From Tardiphaga sp052076105 (GTDB lineage: Bacteria > Pseudomonadota > Alphaproteobacteria > Rhizobiales > Xanthobacteraceae), in assembly GCF_052076105.1 (NCBI RefSeq), contig NZ_CP197245.1, forward strand, positions 5,456,001 through 5,520,000: a DNA stretch of 64,000 nucleotides, written 5' to 3'. Below, in pieces: positions 44,218 to 52,705 of this stretch. Under the pieces are notes generated by a model. That model had not been told where the DNA came from. It searched no databases and saw nothing but the letters and a program-made list of their open reading frames with translations. Position 1 is the stretch's first letter, and each line of letters starts with the position of its first letter. A program made the position numbers and the translations under genes.

Positions 44218-44358
44218 ATTACCTGAACGGACCTTGGCCGGTGATCTCCGGGCGTGGCTCGTCCGGGCCAAGGAAGGGCCGAAAGCCCGACGCGACACAC
44301 GATCTACAGGCTGCACGCACATTCAGACATCCTCGAACCGGAATATTTCGATCCTCAC

Positions 44359-45138
44359 ATGACCGACCAGAAGCCAGAAACCGTTGATACCGAGCTGCTT
44401 TCCGAGCCGCGCCTGGTGATCGAGCCGGGTGCTGCGGCGCGGGTGTCGGCTGTGGCGACGCCGGTACTCGAGGCCATGGGTTACCGGCTGGTGCGGATCA
44501 AGATTTCCGGCGAGCTCGGCTGCACCGTGCAGATCATGGCAGAGCGGCCCGATGGTACCATGCTGGTCGAGGACTGCGAGGCGATCTCGCACGCGCTGTC
44601 GCCGGTGATGGATGTCGCCGATCCGATCCAGCGCGCCTATCGGCTTGAGATTTCCTCGCCCGGCATCGATCGTCCGCTGGTTCGACGCTCCGATTTTGAG
44701 CGCTATAATGGTTATCTGGTTAAGATCGAGATGGCTGTCGCCGTCGGTGGCCGCAAACGTTTCCGTGGCACGCTCGGCGCCATTGAGGGTGATGTCGTTC
44801 TGATCGAGCGCGAAGGCGCCCGCGACGGCGAGGACCCCATCACGCGGTTGCCGCTGGAAGATATCTCCAATGCCAGTCTGGTGCTGACCGACGAACTGAT
44901 CGCCGAGTCCATGCGCCGCGGCAAGCAGGCCGAGCGTGACTTGAAGCAGCAGCTGGGTCTCGCGCCGCCGCCGGCGCCGCATGCCAAGCGCAGCGATCCC
45001 AAGAAGAGCTACGCACCGAAGCCGAAACTCAAGGCTGCGAAAGCTGCCAAGAAGCCTTTGCCGAAGAATACCAAAGAACATCGTCTGGCCGCCGAGCGTG
45101 CGCGTCGAGGCGAAATCGATCCCATCGAAGGAGAATGA
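44359..45138 (+). CDS. rimP: Ribosome maturation factor RimP
   Basis: Assists assembly of the 30S subunit. The core (about residues 20-175) has ARVSAVATPVLEAMGYRLVRIKI, DGTMLVEDCEAISHALSPVMDV, RLEISSPGIDRPLVRRSDFERY and FRGTLGAIEGDVVLIE. A long basic tail rich in Lys, Ala and Pro (about 205-259) makes it 259 residues, longer than the 150 of E. coli, as usual in this bacterial group. The ATG at 44359 is chosen because the family begins there; an upstream frame of 35 codons has no support. It opens the rimP-nusA-infB operon. Confidence 0.95.
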   Translation: MTDQKPETVDTELLSEPRLVIEPGAAARVSAVATPVLEAMGYRLVRIKISGELGCTVQIMAERPDGTMLVEDCEAISHALSPVMDVADPIQRAYRLEISSPGIDRPLVRRSDFERYNGYLVKIEMAVAVGGRKRFRGTLGAIEGDVVLIEREGARDGEDPITRLPLEDISNASLVLTDELIAESMRRGKQAERDLKQQLGLAPPPAPHAKRSDPKKSYAPKPKLKAAKAAKKPLPKNTKEHRLAAERARRGEIDPIEGE

Positions 45139-45141
45139 GCC

Positions 45142-46746
45142 ATGGCCGCTGTCAGCGCCAATAAACTCGAACTGCTGCAGATCGCCGACGCCGTCGCGCG
45201 CGAAAAATCGATCGACCGCAACATCGTCATCCAGGCGATGGAAGAGGCGATCGCGAAAGCGGCCCGTGCCCGTTACGGCTCCGAAACCGACGTGCATGCC
45301 GAGATTCATCCCAAGACCGGCCAGCTCTCGCTGACCCGCCACATGCTGGTTGTCGAGGACGTCGAGAATTCGTCTTTCCAGATTTCGCTGCACGATGCGC
45401 AGCGCGCCAATCCGGGTGCGCAGATCGGCGACACCATCGCCGACACGCTGCCGCCGCTGGAATACGGCCGTATCGCTGCGCAGTCCGCCAAGCAGGTCAT
45501 CGTGCAGAAGGTGCGCGAAGCCGAGCGTGACCGGCAGTACCAGGAATTCAAGGATCGCATCGGCGAGATCGTCAACGGCATCGTCAAGCGCGTCGAATAC
45601 GGTTCGGTGATCGTCGATCTCGGCCGCAGCGAAGCCATCGTGCGCCGCGACGAGATGCTGCCGCGCGAAGTGTTCCGCAACGGCGACCGCGTTCGCGCCT
45701 ATGTGTTCGACGTGCGCCGCGAGACCCGCGGTCCGCAGATCTTCCTGTCGCGTACCCATCCGCAATTCATGGCCAAGCTGTTCGCGCAGGAAGTGCCTGA
45801 AATCTATGACGGTATCGTCGAGATCAAGGCTGTGGCCCGCGATCCCGGTTCGCGTGCGAAGATTGGCGTGATCTCGCGCGACTCGTCGGTGGATCCGGTC
45901 GGTGCCTGCGTCGGTATGCGTGGTTCCCGCGTGCAGGCCGTGGTCAATGAGCTGCAGGGCGAAAAGATCGACATCATTCCGTGGTCGCCGGATATCGCCA
46001 CTTTCGTGGTGAACGCGCTGGCGCCGGCGGAAGTCTCGAAAGTCGTGATCGATGAAGATCGTGAGCGCATCGAGGTTGTCGTTCCCGACACGAATAACCA
46101 GCTATCCCTTGCGATCGGTCGTCGCGGCCAGAATGTGCGCCTGGCTTCGCAGCTGACCGGCTGGGATATCGACATCCTGACCGAGCAGGAAGAATCCGAA
46201 CGTCGCCAGGCCGATTTCGAAAATTCCACGCGCGTCTTCATGGAAGCGTTGAACGTCGACGAAGTCGTCGGTCAGTTGCTCGCGTCGGAAGGTTTCACCT
46301 CGGTGGAAGAGCTTTCGATGGTCGATGCCAAGGAACTGGCCAGCATCGAGGGCTTCGACGACGAAACAGCGGCCGAATTGCAGAGCCGTGCACGTGAATA
46401 CCTCGAGCAGCTCGAAGCTGAACTCGAAGGCAAACGTAAGGAACTGGGTGTGGAAGACGCTTTGAAGGACGTTCCGGGCGTGACCCTCAAGATGATGGTC
46501 AAGTTCGGCGAAAACGACATCAAGACCGTCGAGGATCTCGCCGGCTGTGCCACTGACGATCTCGTCGGCTGGACCGAGCGCAAGGAAGGCTCCGAGCCGG
46601 TCAAGCACCCGGGCGTTCTCGATGCCAGCGAGATTTCGCGCGAAGACGCCGAGCAGCTGATCATGCAGGCCCGCGTCGTGGCCGGCTGGATCACCCAGGC
46701 CGATCTCGACAAGGGTGCCGTGCTCGACGCCACCGAAGAAGCGTAA
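45142..46746 (+). CDS. nusA: Transcription elongation/termination factor NusA
   Basis: Binds RNA polymerase and affects pausing, termination and antitermination. The 534-residue protein has the N-terminal polymerase-binding domain, an S1 domain (IVNGIVKRVEYGSVIVDLGR), two KH domains (CVGMRGSRVQAVVNEL; LAIGRRGQNVRLASQL) and C-terminal helix-hairpin-helix acidic repeats (VEELSMVDAKELASIEGF; EDLAGCATDDLVGW). The start follows rimP by 3 bases with AAGGAG upstream. Confidence 0.98.
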   Translation: MAAVSANKLELLQIADAVAREKSIDRNIVIQAMEEAIAKAARARYGSETDVHAEIHPKTGQLSLTRHMLVVEDVENSSFQISLHDAQRANPGAQIGDTIADTLPPLEYGRIAAQSAKQVIVQKVREAERDRQYQEFKDRIGEIVNGIVKRVEYGSVIVDLGRSEAIVRRDEMLPREVFRNGDRVRAYVFDVRRETRGPQIFLSRTHPQFMAKLFAQEVPEIYDGIVEIKAVARDPGSRAKIGVISRDSSVDPVGACVGMRGSRVQAVVNELQGEKIDIIPWSPDIATFVVNALAPAEVSKVVIDEDRERIEVVVPDTNNQLSLAIGRRGQNVRLASQLTGWDIDILTEQEESERRQADFENSTRVFMEALNVDEVVGQLLASEGFTSVEELSMVDAKELASIEGFDDETAAELQSRAREYLEQLEAELEGKRKELGVEDALKDVPGVTLKMMVKFGENDIKTVEDLAGCATDDLVGWTERKEGSEPVKHPGVLDASEISREDAEQLIMQARVVAGWITQADLDKGAVLDATEEA

Positions 46747-46762
46747 GGACAATGCCACGCGC

Positions 46763-47551
46763 ATGCTCGCCATTGCTGACCAAGCAGATCTGGACAACGG
46801 CCCCCGGAGCACCAAGCCCGGGACGATGCGGATGTGCGTGGTCACGCGGAGTGTGCGCCCGATCGACGATCTGATCCGGTTCGTCGTCGCGCCCACGGGC
46901 GAGGCGATTCCCGATCTGAAGCGCAAGCTTCCCGGCCGCGGCCTCTGGGTCACGGCTTCCCGCAAGGCGGTCGCTGAGGCCGCCAAGCGCAATCTTTTCG
47001 CCAAGGGCTTCAAGAAAGCCGTTAAATCGTCGCCAACCCTGGCCGACGACACCGACAAGCTCATGGTGCGCGGCGTCATCGAGGCGCTGGCCATGACCGC
47101 CAAGGCCGGTCAGGTGGTTTCCGGCTTCACCAAGGTCGAGGATGCCCTGCGCCGCGGAACGGTAGGTGTTCTGCTCCATGCCTCCGACGGCGCCGCCGAC
47201 GGAATCCGCAAACTCGACGGCATTGCCCGCCAACGCGTGGAATTTGATGCGGAATCCGGCGATGACGCGCGACAAATGCCGATTATTACGGTTTTGAGCT
47301 CCGATGAATTGGATTTGGCATTGGGGCGGTCAAATGTGATACATGCTGCCGTGCTTACGGGCCCGGCGGGCAAAACGTTCCTGTCACGCAGCCAGACTCT
47401 GGTCCAATACCGGCTGGCCGACGACGACATCAACGCAAGCGCCAAAGCTTTGCTGACAACCGCTGCGCCGGAACCGGCGCCGCTGACACCAACGATCTCG
47501 CTGATCGAAACTTCGACGACTGTGCGACCGCGCACAACGCAACAAGATTAG
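46763..47551 (+). CDS. YlxR/L7Ae-type RNA-binding protein
   Basis: A 262-residue protein found between nusA and infB in most bacteria. The N-terminal YlxR (DUF448) domain shows RMCVVTRSVRPIDDLIRFV and LPGRGLWVTASRKAVAEA; an L7Ae-like domain follows (AKAGQVVSGFTKVEDALRRG, VGVLLHASDGAADG), then a middle segment and a Pro/Thr-rich tail. Probable RNA binder with an unsettled role. The ATG at 46763 is in frame, 16 bases after the nusA stop, with AAGGACA before it. Confidence 0.88.
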   Translation: MLAIADQADLDNGPRSTKPGTMRMCVVTRSVRPIDDLIRFVVAPTGEAIPDLKRKLPGRGLWVTASRKAVAEAAKRNLFAKGFKKAVKSSPTLADDTDKLMVRGVIEALAMTAKAGQVVSGFTKVEDALRRGTVGVLLHASDGAADGIRKLDGIARQRVEFDAESGDDARQMPIITVLSSDELDLALGRSNVIHAAVLTGPAGKTFLSRSQTLVQYRLADDDINASAKALLTTAAPEPAPLTPTISLIETSTTVRPRTTQQD

Positions 47552-47560
47552 GACTGCTGA

Positions 47561-50335
47561 ATGGTTGATACGAAAACGCCTGGCGACAAGACTCTGAGCG
47601 TTCCCAGCAAGACCTTGACGCTCAAGCCGCGCGTCGAGCAGGGCACTGTGCGTCAGAGCTTCAGCCATGGCCGCACCAAGCAGGTCGTGGTCGAGAAGCG
47701 CGGCAAGCGCCGCATGCCCGGCGATGCGCCGGCTGCTGCGCCCGCTGCCGCTCCGGCACCGGCTGCTGCTCCCGCGCCTGTCGAAACTGCTGCACCTGCT
47801 CCCGTTGCTGCTGCGCCGGCTGCTCCCGCTGCAACTGCTGCGCCCGCGGCGCCGGTTGCGCGCGCTGCTGCGCCTGCACCGGCTCCCCGTACTGCTGCAC
47901 CTTCTCCCGCAGGACGCAGCTCAGCCCCGGCACCCGCAGCGCCGTCGCGCGCGCCGCAGCGCCCGCAGCCGCCGGCCCGTTCGGGTTCGGGCGTCGTGCT
48001 CCGCACCCTGACCGAGGAAGAGCGCAATGCCCGCGCCAGCGCGCTGGCCGATGCCCGCGTGCGCGAGCAGGAAGAGCGTCGTCTCGCCGAACTCGAGGCT
48101 GCCCGCCGCAACACCAAGGAATTCAAGGAACAGGAAGAGCGTGAAGCCGCCGAAGCCCGTCGCAAGGCCGAGGAAGAGCGTCACCGTCAGGAAGAGGAAG
48201 CCAAGCGCCGCGCCGAAGTCGAGGCCAAGCGCCGTCAGGCTGAAGCCGATGCGAAGGCCGCCAAGCCGGCCGCGACGACGGCTCGTCCCGCGACGACTGC
48301 CGCTGCGCCCGCACGTGCGCCCGGTGTCGCTGCCGATGGTTCCGACGAGGATGAAGGTCCGCGTACGGTTCGCCGTGGTCCCGGTGGTGCCGCGCGTCCG
48401 GTCATCGCACCGAAGCCGACCGCCAAGCCCGGACCGCAGAAGCAGCGCGGCCGTCTCACGGTCGTCACCGCGCTGTCGGCCGACGACGTGCGTGAGCGTT
48501 CGATCGCCTCGTTCCGTCGCCGCACCCAGCGCCTGAAGGGTCATCAGTCGAACGAGCCGAAGGAAAAGCTGGTTCGTGAAGTCACGATCCCGGAAGCGAT
48601 CACGATTCAGGAACTCGCCAACCGTATGGCCGAGCGCGCCGTGGACGTGATCCGCCTGCTGATGAAGCAGGGCGCGATCCACAAGATCAACGACGTCATC
48701 GACGCCGACACCGCGCAGCTGGTGGCGGAAGAAATGGGCCACACGGTCAAGCGCGTTGCCGAATCGGACGTCGAAGAAGGTCTGTTCGACGTTGTCGACG
48801 ATTCCACCGATACCGAGCCGCGTTCGCCGGTCGTGACCGTCATGGGCCACGTCGACCACGGCAAGACCTCGCTGCTTGACGCACTGCGCCATGCCAATGT
48901 GGTGTCCGGCGAAGCCGGCGGCATCACCCAGCATATCGGTGCTTATCAGGTCATGTCGCCCGAGAGCGGCAAGAAGATCACCTTCATCGATACGCCCGGC
49001 CACGCTGCGTTCACCGCGATGCGCGCCCGCGGCGCCAAGGTCACGGATATCGTCATCCTGGTGGTGGCGGCCGATGACGGCGTCATGCCGCAGACCGTCG
49101 AAGCCATCAACCACGCCAAGGCTGCCGGCGTGCCGATCATCGTGGCGATCAACAAGATCGACAAGCCCGATGCCAAGCCGGAGCGCGTGCGTACCGAGCT
49201 CTTGCAGCATGACGTGCAGGTCGAATCCTTCGGCGGCGATGTCGTTGACGTCGAAGTGTCCGCGAAGAACAAGACCAATCTCGACAAGCTGCTCGAAATG
49301 ATCGCGCTGCAGGCCGATATTCTCGACCTGAAGACCAATTCGGAACGTCCGGCGGAAGGTACCGTGATCGAAGCCAAGCTCGATCGTGGCCGTGGTCCGG
49401 TGGCAACCGTGCTGGTTCAGCGCGGCACCCTGCGTGTTGGCGACATCATCGTGGCCGGTGCAGAAATGGGCCGTGTCCGCGCGCTGATCTCCGATCAGGG
49501 CGAGACGCTGACCGAAGCAGGTCCGTCGGTGCCGGTCGAAGTGCTCGGTTTCAACGGCCCGCCGGAAGCTGGCGATCGTATGGCTGTGGTCGAGAACGAA
49601 GCCCGCGCCCGCGAAATCACCAGCTATCGCGCGCATCAGAAGCGCGAGAAGTCCGCTGCCTCCGCCTCCGGCATGCGTGGCTCGCTCGAGCAGATGATGA
49701 GCCAGCTGAAGACCTCGGGTCGCAAGGACTTCCCGCTGATCATCAAGGCCGACGTGCAGGGTTCGCTCGAAGCCATTCTCGGCTCGCTCGAGAAGCTCGG
49801 CACCGACGAAGTCGCTGCGCGCATTCTCCATGCGGGCGTCGGCGGCATTTCGGAATCGGACGTCACGCTGGCGGAAGGCTTCAACGCCGCCATCATCGGC
49901 TTCTCGGTTCGTGCCAACAAGGAAGCTGCTGCCGCTGCCAAGCGCAACGGCATCGAAATCCGCTACTACAACATCATCTACGACCTCGTGGATGACGTGA
50001 AGAAGGCCATGTCCGGCCTGCTCGCGCCGACGCTGCGCGAAACCATGCTGGGCAATGCGCAGATCCTGGAAGTGTTCAACATCTCCAAGGTCGGCAAGGT
50101 TGCGGGTTGCCGCGTCACCGACGGAACCGTGGAACGCGGCGCGAATGTGCGCCTGATCCGCGACAACGTCGTTGTGCACGAAGGCAAGCTGTCGACACTG
50201 AAGCGCTTCAAGGACGAAGTGAAGGAAGTGGCGTCAGGCCAGGAATGCGGCATGGCGTTCGAGAACTACGGCGACATGCGCGCCGGCGACGTGATCGAGT
50301 GTTACCGCGTAGAGACCATCCAGCGCTCCCTGTAA
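47561..50335 (+). CDS. infB: Translation initiation factor IF-2
   Basis: GTPase that brings initiator tRNA to the ribosome; 924 residues. The N-terminal extension is very rich in Ala and Pro (about 48-140), then a charged coiled-coil-like segment of Glu/Arg/Lys (about 150-245). The GTPase domain begins VTVMGHVDHGKTSLLDALR (G1 at 429-436), with DTPGHAAFTAMRARG (G3) and AINKIDKPDA (G4), followed by the C1/C2 domains (CRVTDGTVERGANVRLIRD). It follows the YlxR gene by 9 bases. Confidence 0.98.
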   Translation: MVDTKTPGDKTLSVPSKTLTLKPRVEQGTVRQSFSHGRTKQVVVEKRGKRRMPGDAPAAAPAAAPAPAAAPAPVETAAPAPVAAAPAAPAATAAPAAPVARAAAPAPAPRTAAPSPAGRSSAPAPAAPSRAPQRPQPPARSGSGVVLRTLTEEERNARASALADARVREQEERRLAELEAARRNTKEFKEQEEREAAEARRKAEEERHRQEEEAKRRAEVEAKRRQAEADAKAAKPAATTARPATTAAAPARAPGVAADGSDEDEGPRTVRRGPGGAARPVIAPKPTAKPGPQKQRGRLTVVTALSADDVRERSIASFRRRTQRLKGHQSNEPKEKLVREVTIPEAITIQELANRMAERAVDVIRLLMKQGAIHKINDVIDADTAQLVAEEMGHTVKRVAESDVEEGLFDVVDDSTDTEPRSPVVTVMGHVDHGKTSLLDALRHANVVSGEAGGITQHIGAYQVMSPESGKKITFIDTPGHAAFTAMRARGAKVTDIVILVVAADDGVMPQTVEAINHAKAAGVPIIVAINKIDKPDAKPERVRTELLQHDVQVESFGGDVVDVEVSAKNKTNLDKLLEMIALQADILDLKTNSERPAEGTVIEAKLDRGRGPVATVLVQRGTLRVGDIIVAGAEMGRVRALISDQGETLTEAGPSVPVEVLGFNGPPEAGDRMAVVENEARAREITSYRAHQKREKSAASASGMRGSLEQMMSQLKTSGRKDFPLIIKADVQGSLEAILGSLEKLGTDEVAARILHAGVGGISESDVTLAEGFNAAIIGFSVRANKEAAAAAKRNGIEIRYYNIIYDLVDDVKKAMSGLLAPTLRETMLGNAQILEVFNISKVGKVAGCRVTDGTVERGANVRLIRDNVVVHEGKLSTLKRFKDEVKEVASGQECGMAFENYGDMRAGDVIECYRVETIQRSL

Positions 50336-50371
50336 GTCCAAATCTTACAGAGAGACCGGATTTAACGAGAT

Positions 50372-50480
50372 GTCATGCCCGGCCTGCGCGAAGCCAGCTT
50401 CGCTAGATGGCCGGGCATCCACGTCTTTGAATTTCAGTCGTTGAAAACGTGAATGGCCGGGAACAATTCCGGCCATGACG
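50372..50480. repeat. dispersed palindromic repeat between infB and rbfA
   Basis: A 109-base palindromic element: GTCATGCCCGGCC at the left and GGCCATGAC at the right, with inner GGCCGGGC and GGCCGG blocks and a CACGT/ACGTG pair. It occupies most of the infB-rbfA gap. The GTCAT..CCCGGCCATCCACG text is typical of repeats in this bacterial group. Confidence 0.8.
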
Positions 50481-50505
50481 TATGTTGTTTTTGACAGGGA
50501 AACCG

Positions 50506-50919
50506 ATGCCCAAGCATCACCAGAAGTCCGCGACGCCGGGCGGCTCGCAGCGTCAGTTGCGCGTTGGCGAACTAATGCGCCACGCGATTGCCGATATCCT
50601 GTCGCAGGGTGGAGTCCACGATCCCGTGCTGCAGACCACCATCATCACCGTGCCCGAGGTGAAGATGTCGCCCGATCTCAAGCTCGCCACCGTCTATGTG
50701 ATGCCGCTCGGCGGCCAGAACACCGAACCGGTGCTGAAGGCGCTCGCGGCGAACAAGAGCTTCCTGCGAACCGAGGCCGCGCATCGCGTGAACCTCAAAT
50801 ACGCCCCCGATCTCCGCTTCCGCATCGATGAGCGCTTCGACGAAGCCGAGCGCATCGACAAACTTCTGCGCACGCCTGCCGTTGCGCGCGACCTCAAACC
50901 AGACTCGGACGAAAATTGA
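50506..50919 (+). CDS. rbfA: Ribosome-binding factor A
   Basis: Late 30S assembly factor; 137 residues. RQLRVGELMRHAIADILSQG starts the KH-like fold, then ITVPEVKMSPDLKLATVYVMPLG, ANKSFLRTEAAHRVNLKYAPDLRF and IDERFDEAERIDKLL. The ATG at 50506 has AGGGA upstream. The stop overlaps the truB start (ATGA). Confidence 0.96.
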   Translation: MPKHHQKSATPGGSQRQLRVGELMRHAIADILSQGGVHDPVLQTTIITVPEVKMSPDLKLATVYVMPLGGQNTEPVLKALAANKSFLRTEAAHRVNLKYAPDLRFRIDERFDEAERIDKLLRTPAVARDLKPDSDEN

Positions 50920-52124
50920 TGAACGCGACCACGACAAAAGCCGCTCATGTTTTGGACCCCTCCCCCCTTGCGGGGGAGGGTGGCGCGCAGCGCCGGGAGG
51001 GGGGTGTGCCACACACGCCGTCGCCCGCGGTTACCCCCCTCCCCGGCCCTCCCCCGCAAGGGGGGAGGGAGCAGGACTACGGCGCCCAGAACGTCCAGCG
51101 TGACGGCAATCCGCGTGGCAACAATGACCCGCGCCATCAGGGCGGCAAGCAGCGTCAGCAGGGCCAGGTCCGGCGCGACAAGCGCGACGTCCACGGCTGG
51201 GTGATCCTCGACAAGCCGATCGGCATGACCTCCACCCAGGCGGTCGCGGTCGCCAAGCGCCTGTTCCAGGCCAAGCGCGCCGGCCATGCCGGGACCCTGG
51301 ATCCGCTGGCCTCCGGCGGCCTGCCGATCGCGCTGGGCGAAGCCACCAAGACGGTTCCGTTCGTGATGGACGGCCGCAAGCGCTACCGCTTCACGGTGGC
51401 CTGGGGCGAGGAGCGCGATACCGACGACACCGAGGGGCGGGTGACCTTCACCAGCCCGAATAGGCCAACGGCCGACCAGATCCGGGCGCTGCTGCCGCAA
51501 TTTACCGGCAATATCGAGCAGACCCCGCCGCAATACTCGGCGATCAAGATTCAGGGCGAGCGCGCCTATGACCTCGCTCGCGACGGCGAGGTGGTGCCGC
51601 TGGTTCCCCGGCCGGTCGTGATTCATGAATTAATCCTTACGGAACAGCCAGATAACGACCATGCCGTGTTCGAGGCCGAGTGCGGCAAGGGCACCTATGT
51701 GCGCGCGCTGGCCCGCGATATCGGCCGTTTGCTCGGCTGCTACGGCCATATCAGTGCGCTCCGTCGCACCCTGGTCGGACCTTTCGCCGAAGCCGACATG
51801 ATTCCGCTGGAACAGTTGGAGGCTTTGTGCGATAGAGCCGCGTCTGGCGAGGGCAGCCTCGCCGACGCGCTACTGCCCGTTGAGACCGCGCTGGACGACA
51901 TCCCGGCACTGGCCGTCACACGGGCGGATGCGGCAAGGCTCCATCGGGGCCAGGCCGTTTTGTTGCGCGGACGGGATGCGCCCGATTGTAGCGGCACAGT
52001 TTATGTCACGGTGGCAGGGCGGTTATTGGCCCTCGCTGAAGTTGGCAATGGCGAACTCATCCCCAAGCGCGTGTTTAACCTGACCGGACTGACCGCCAGT
52101 TCGGCTCGCAAAGAAAGTAACTGA
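50919..52124 (+). CDS. truB: tRNA pseudouridine(55) synthase TruB with repeat-derived N-terminal insert
   Basis: Makes pseudouridine 55 in the T-loop of tRNA; 401 residues. The catalytic core starts only at about residue 93 (GWVILDKPIGMTSTQAVAV), with AKRAGHAGTLDPLASGGLP (catalytic Asp in TLDP), RYRFTVAWGEERDTDD, QTPPQYSAIKIQGERAYDLAR and GTYVRALARDIG. Residues 13-53 are the translation of a palindromic dispersed repeat, and 54-90 are a Gly/Gln/Arg-rich linker. The ATG overlaps the rbfA stop, supporting this start. Confidence 0.95.
   Translation: MNATTTKAAHVLDPSPLAGEGGAQRREGGVPHTPSPAVTPLPGPPPQGGREQDYGAQNVQRDGNPRGNNDPRHQGGKQRQQGQVRRDKRDVHGWVILDKPIGMTSTQAVAVAKRLFQAKRAGHAGTLDPLASGGLPIALGEATKTVPFVMDGRKRYRFTVAWGEERDTDDTEGRVTFTSPNRPTADQIRALLPQFTGNIEQTPPQYSAIKIQGERAYDLARDGEVVPLVPRPVVIHELILTEQPDNDHAVFEAECGKGTYVRALARDIGRLLGCYGHISALRRTLVGPFAEADMIPLEQLEALCDRAASGEGSLADALLPVETALDDIPALAVTRADAARLHRGQAVLLRGRDAPDCSGTVYVTVAGRLLALAEVGNGELIPKRVFNLTGLTASSARKESN
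50955..51077. repeat. palindromic repeat inside the truB reading frame
   Basis: A palindromic element with arms CCCTCCCCCCTTGCGGGGGAGGG (about 50958-50980) and CCTCCCCCGCAAGGGGGGAGGG (about 51050-51071), which pair with each other and also fold alone. It spans 41 codons and keeps the truB frame open, encoding D13 to D53 of TruB. Its translation (PLAGEGGAQRREGG, then TPSPAVTPLPGPPPQGGRE) is a repeat-derived peptide. Confidence 0.85.
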
Positions 52125-52126
52125 CG

Positions 52127-52396
52127 ATGTCGATTACCGCAGAACGCAAAGCGGAAGTCATCAAGACCAATGCCAACAAGGCCGGCGACACTGGTTCGCC
52201 GGAAGTCCAGGTTGCGATCCTCTCGGAACGCATCAACAACCTGACCGGCCACTTCAAGACCCACACCAAGGACAACCATTCCCGTCGTGGTCTTCTGAAG
52301 CTGGTCTCGACCCGTCGCTCGCTGCTTGACTACATCAAGCGCAAGGACGAGGCGCGCTACAAGGCGCTGCTCGAAAAGCACAACATTCGCCGTTAA
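52127..52396 (+). CDS. rpsO: 30S ribosomal protein S15
   Basis: An 89-residue ribosomal protein binding 16S rRNA and bridging to the large subunit. Features: SPEVQVAILSERINNLTGH, FKTHTKDNHSRRGLLKLVS and RRSLLDYIKRKDEARYKALL. It follows the truB stop by two bases and is ended by a strong terminator. Confidence 0.98.
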   Translation: MSITAERKAEVIKTNANKAGDTGSPEVQVAILSERINNLTGHFKTHTKDNHSRRGLLKLVSTRRSLLDYIKRKDEARYKALLEKHNIRR

Positions 52397-52406
52397 GCGA
52401 ATTCAC

Positions 52407-52436
52407 GCGCGCAAGCTTCTTGCGCGCGTTTTTTGT
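52407..52436 (+). terminator. intrinsic terminator after rpsO
   Basis: A perfect 11-bp stem ACGCGCGCAAG / CTTGCGCGCGT with loop CTT, followed by TTTTT, 11 bases after the rpsO stop. It separates rpsO from pnp. Confidence 0.93.
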
Positions 52437-52705
52437 AGCGGAAGCCATGTGTGGCTTTCGCGATAACGTTCAGAAGCAATCCGGCAACTGGACGATGACG
52501 GGCAAGGTGCCCGTCGCGCGGCGCGATCCTTCAAAGATCCCCGCGACCATCGGAAGGATGGACGCCATTCAGAAGAATACGAGAGCCATGGCAGGATCGC
52601 CGGACGCTGATTTCGCGGCTTCGCGGACAGCCTCTTGCCGTCTTGCGCATGGCTTTTGTGTTTTTGGCCGTCACGTTCTCCGTGAACCCATGAAAGAAAC
52701 CTAAG
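52437..52705 (+). promoter_or_regulatory. pnp promoter and leader with hairpin
   Basis: A stretch of 269 bases between the rpsO terminator and pnp. A perfect 8-bp hairpin GACGGGCA-AGG-TGCCCGTC lies at 52497-52515. An open frame of about 94 codons crosses the region but lacks a ribosome site and any known similarity, so it is not called as a gene. In E. coli the pnp leader is a hairpin cut by RNase III for autocontrol; a similar role is possible. Confidence 0.35.

Larger units (their letters stand above)
43994..44358. other. leader region upstream of rimP
   Basis: A 365-base stretch with no convincing gene. It holds a possible promoter (44121-44149) and a strong hairpin with T tract (44188-44217), both reading toward rimP; the rest shows nothing recognisable. 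Confidence 0.6.

Noticed and set aside
47921..50179. Long open frame antisense to infB (about 752 codons)
   Set aside because: A shadow of the infB codons; composition is rich in His/Asp/Arg as expected for antisense frames.
52420..52704. Open frame of 94 codons between rpsO and pnp
   Set aside because: Starts inside the rpsO terminator, lacks a ribosome site, and fits a leader region better.
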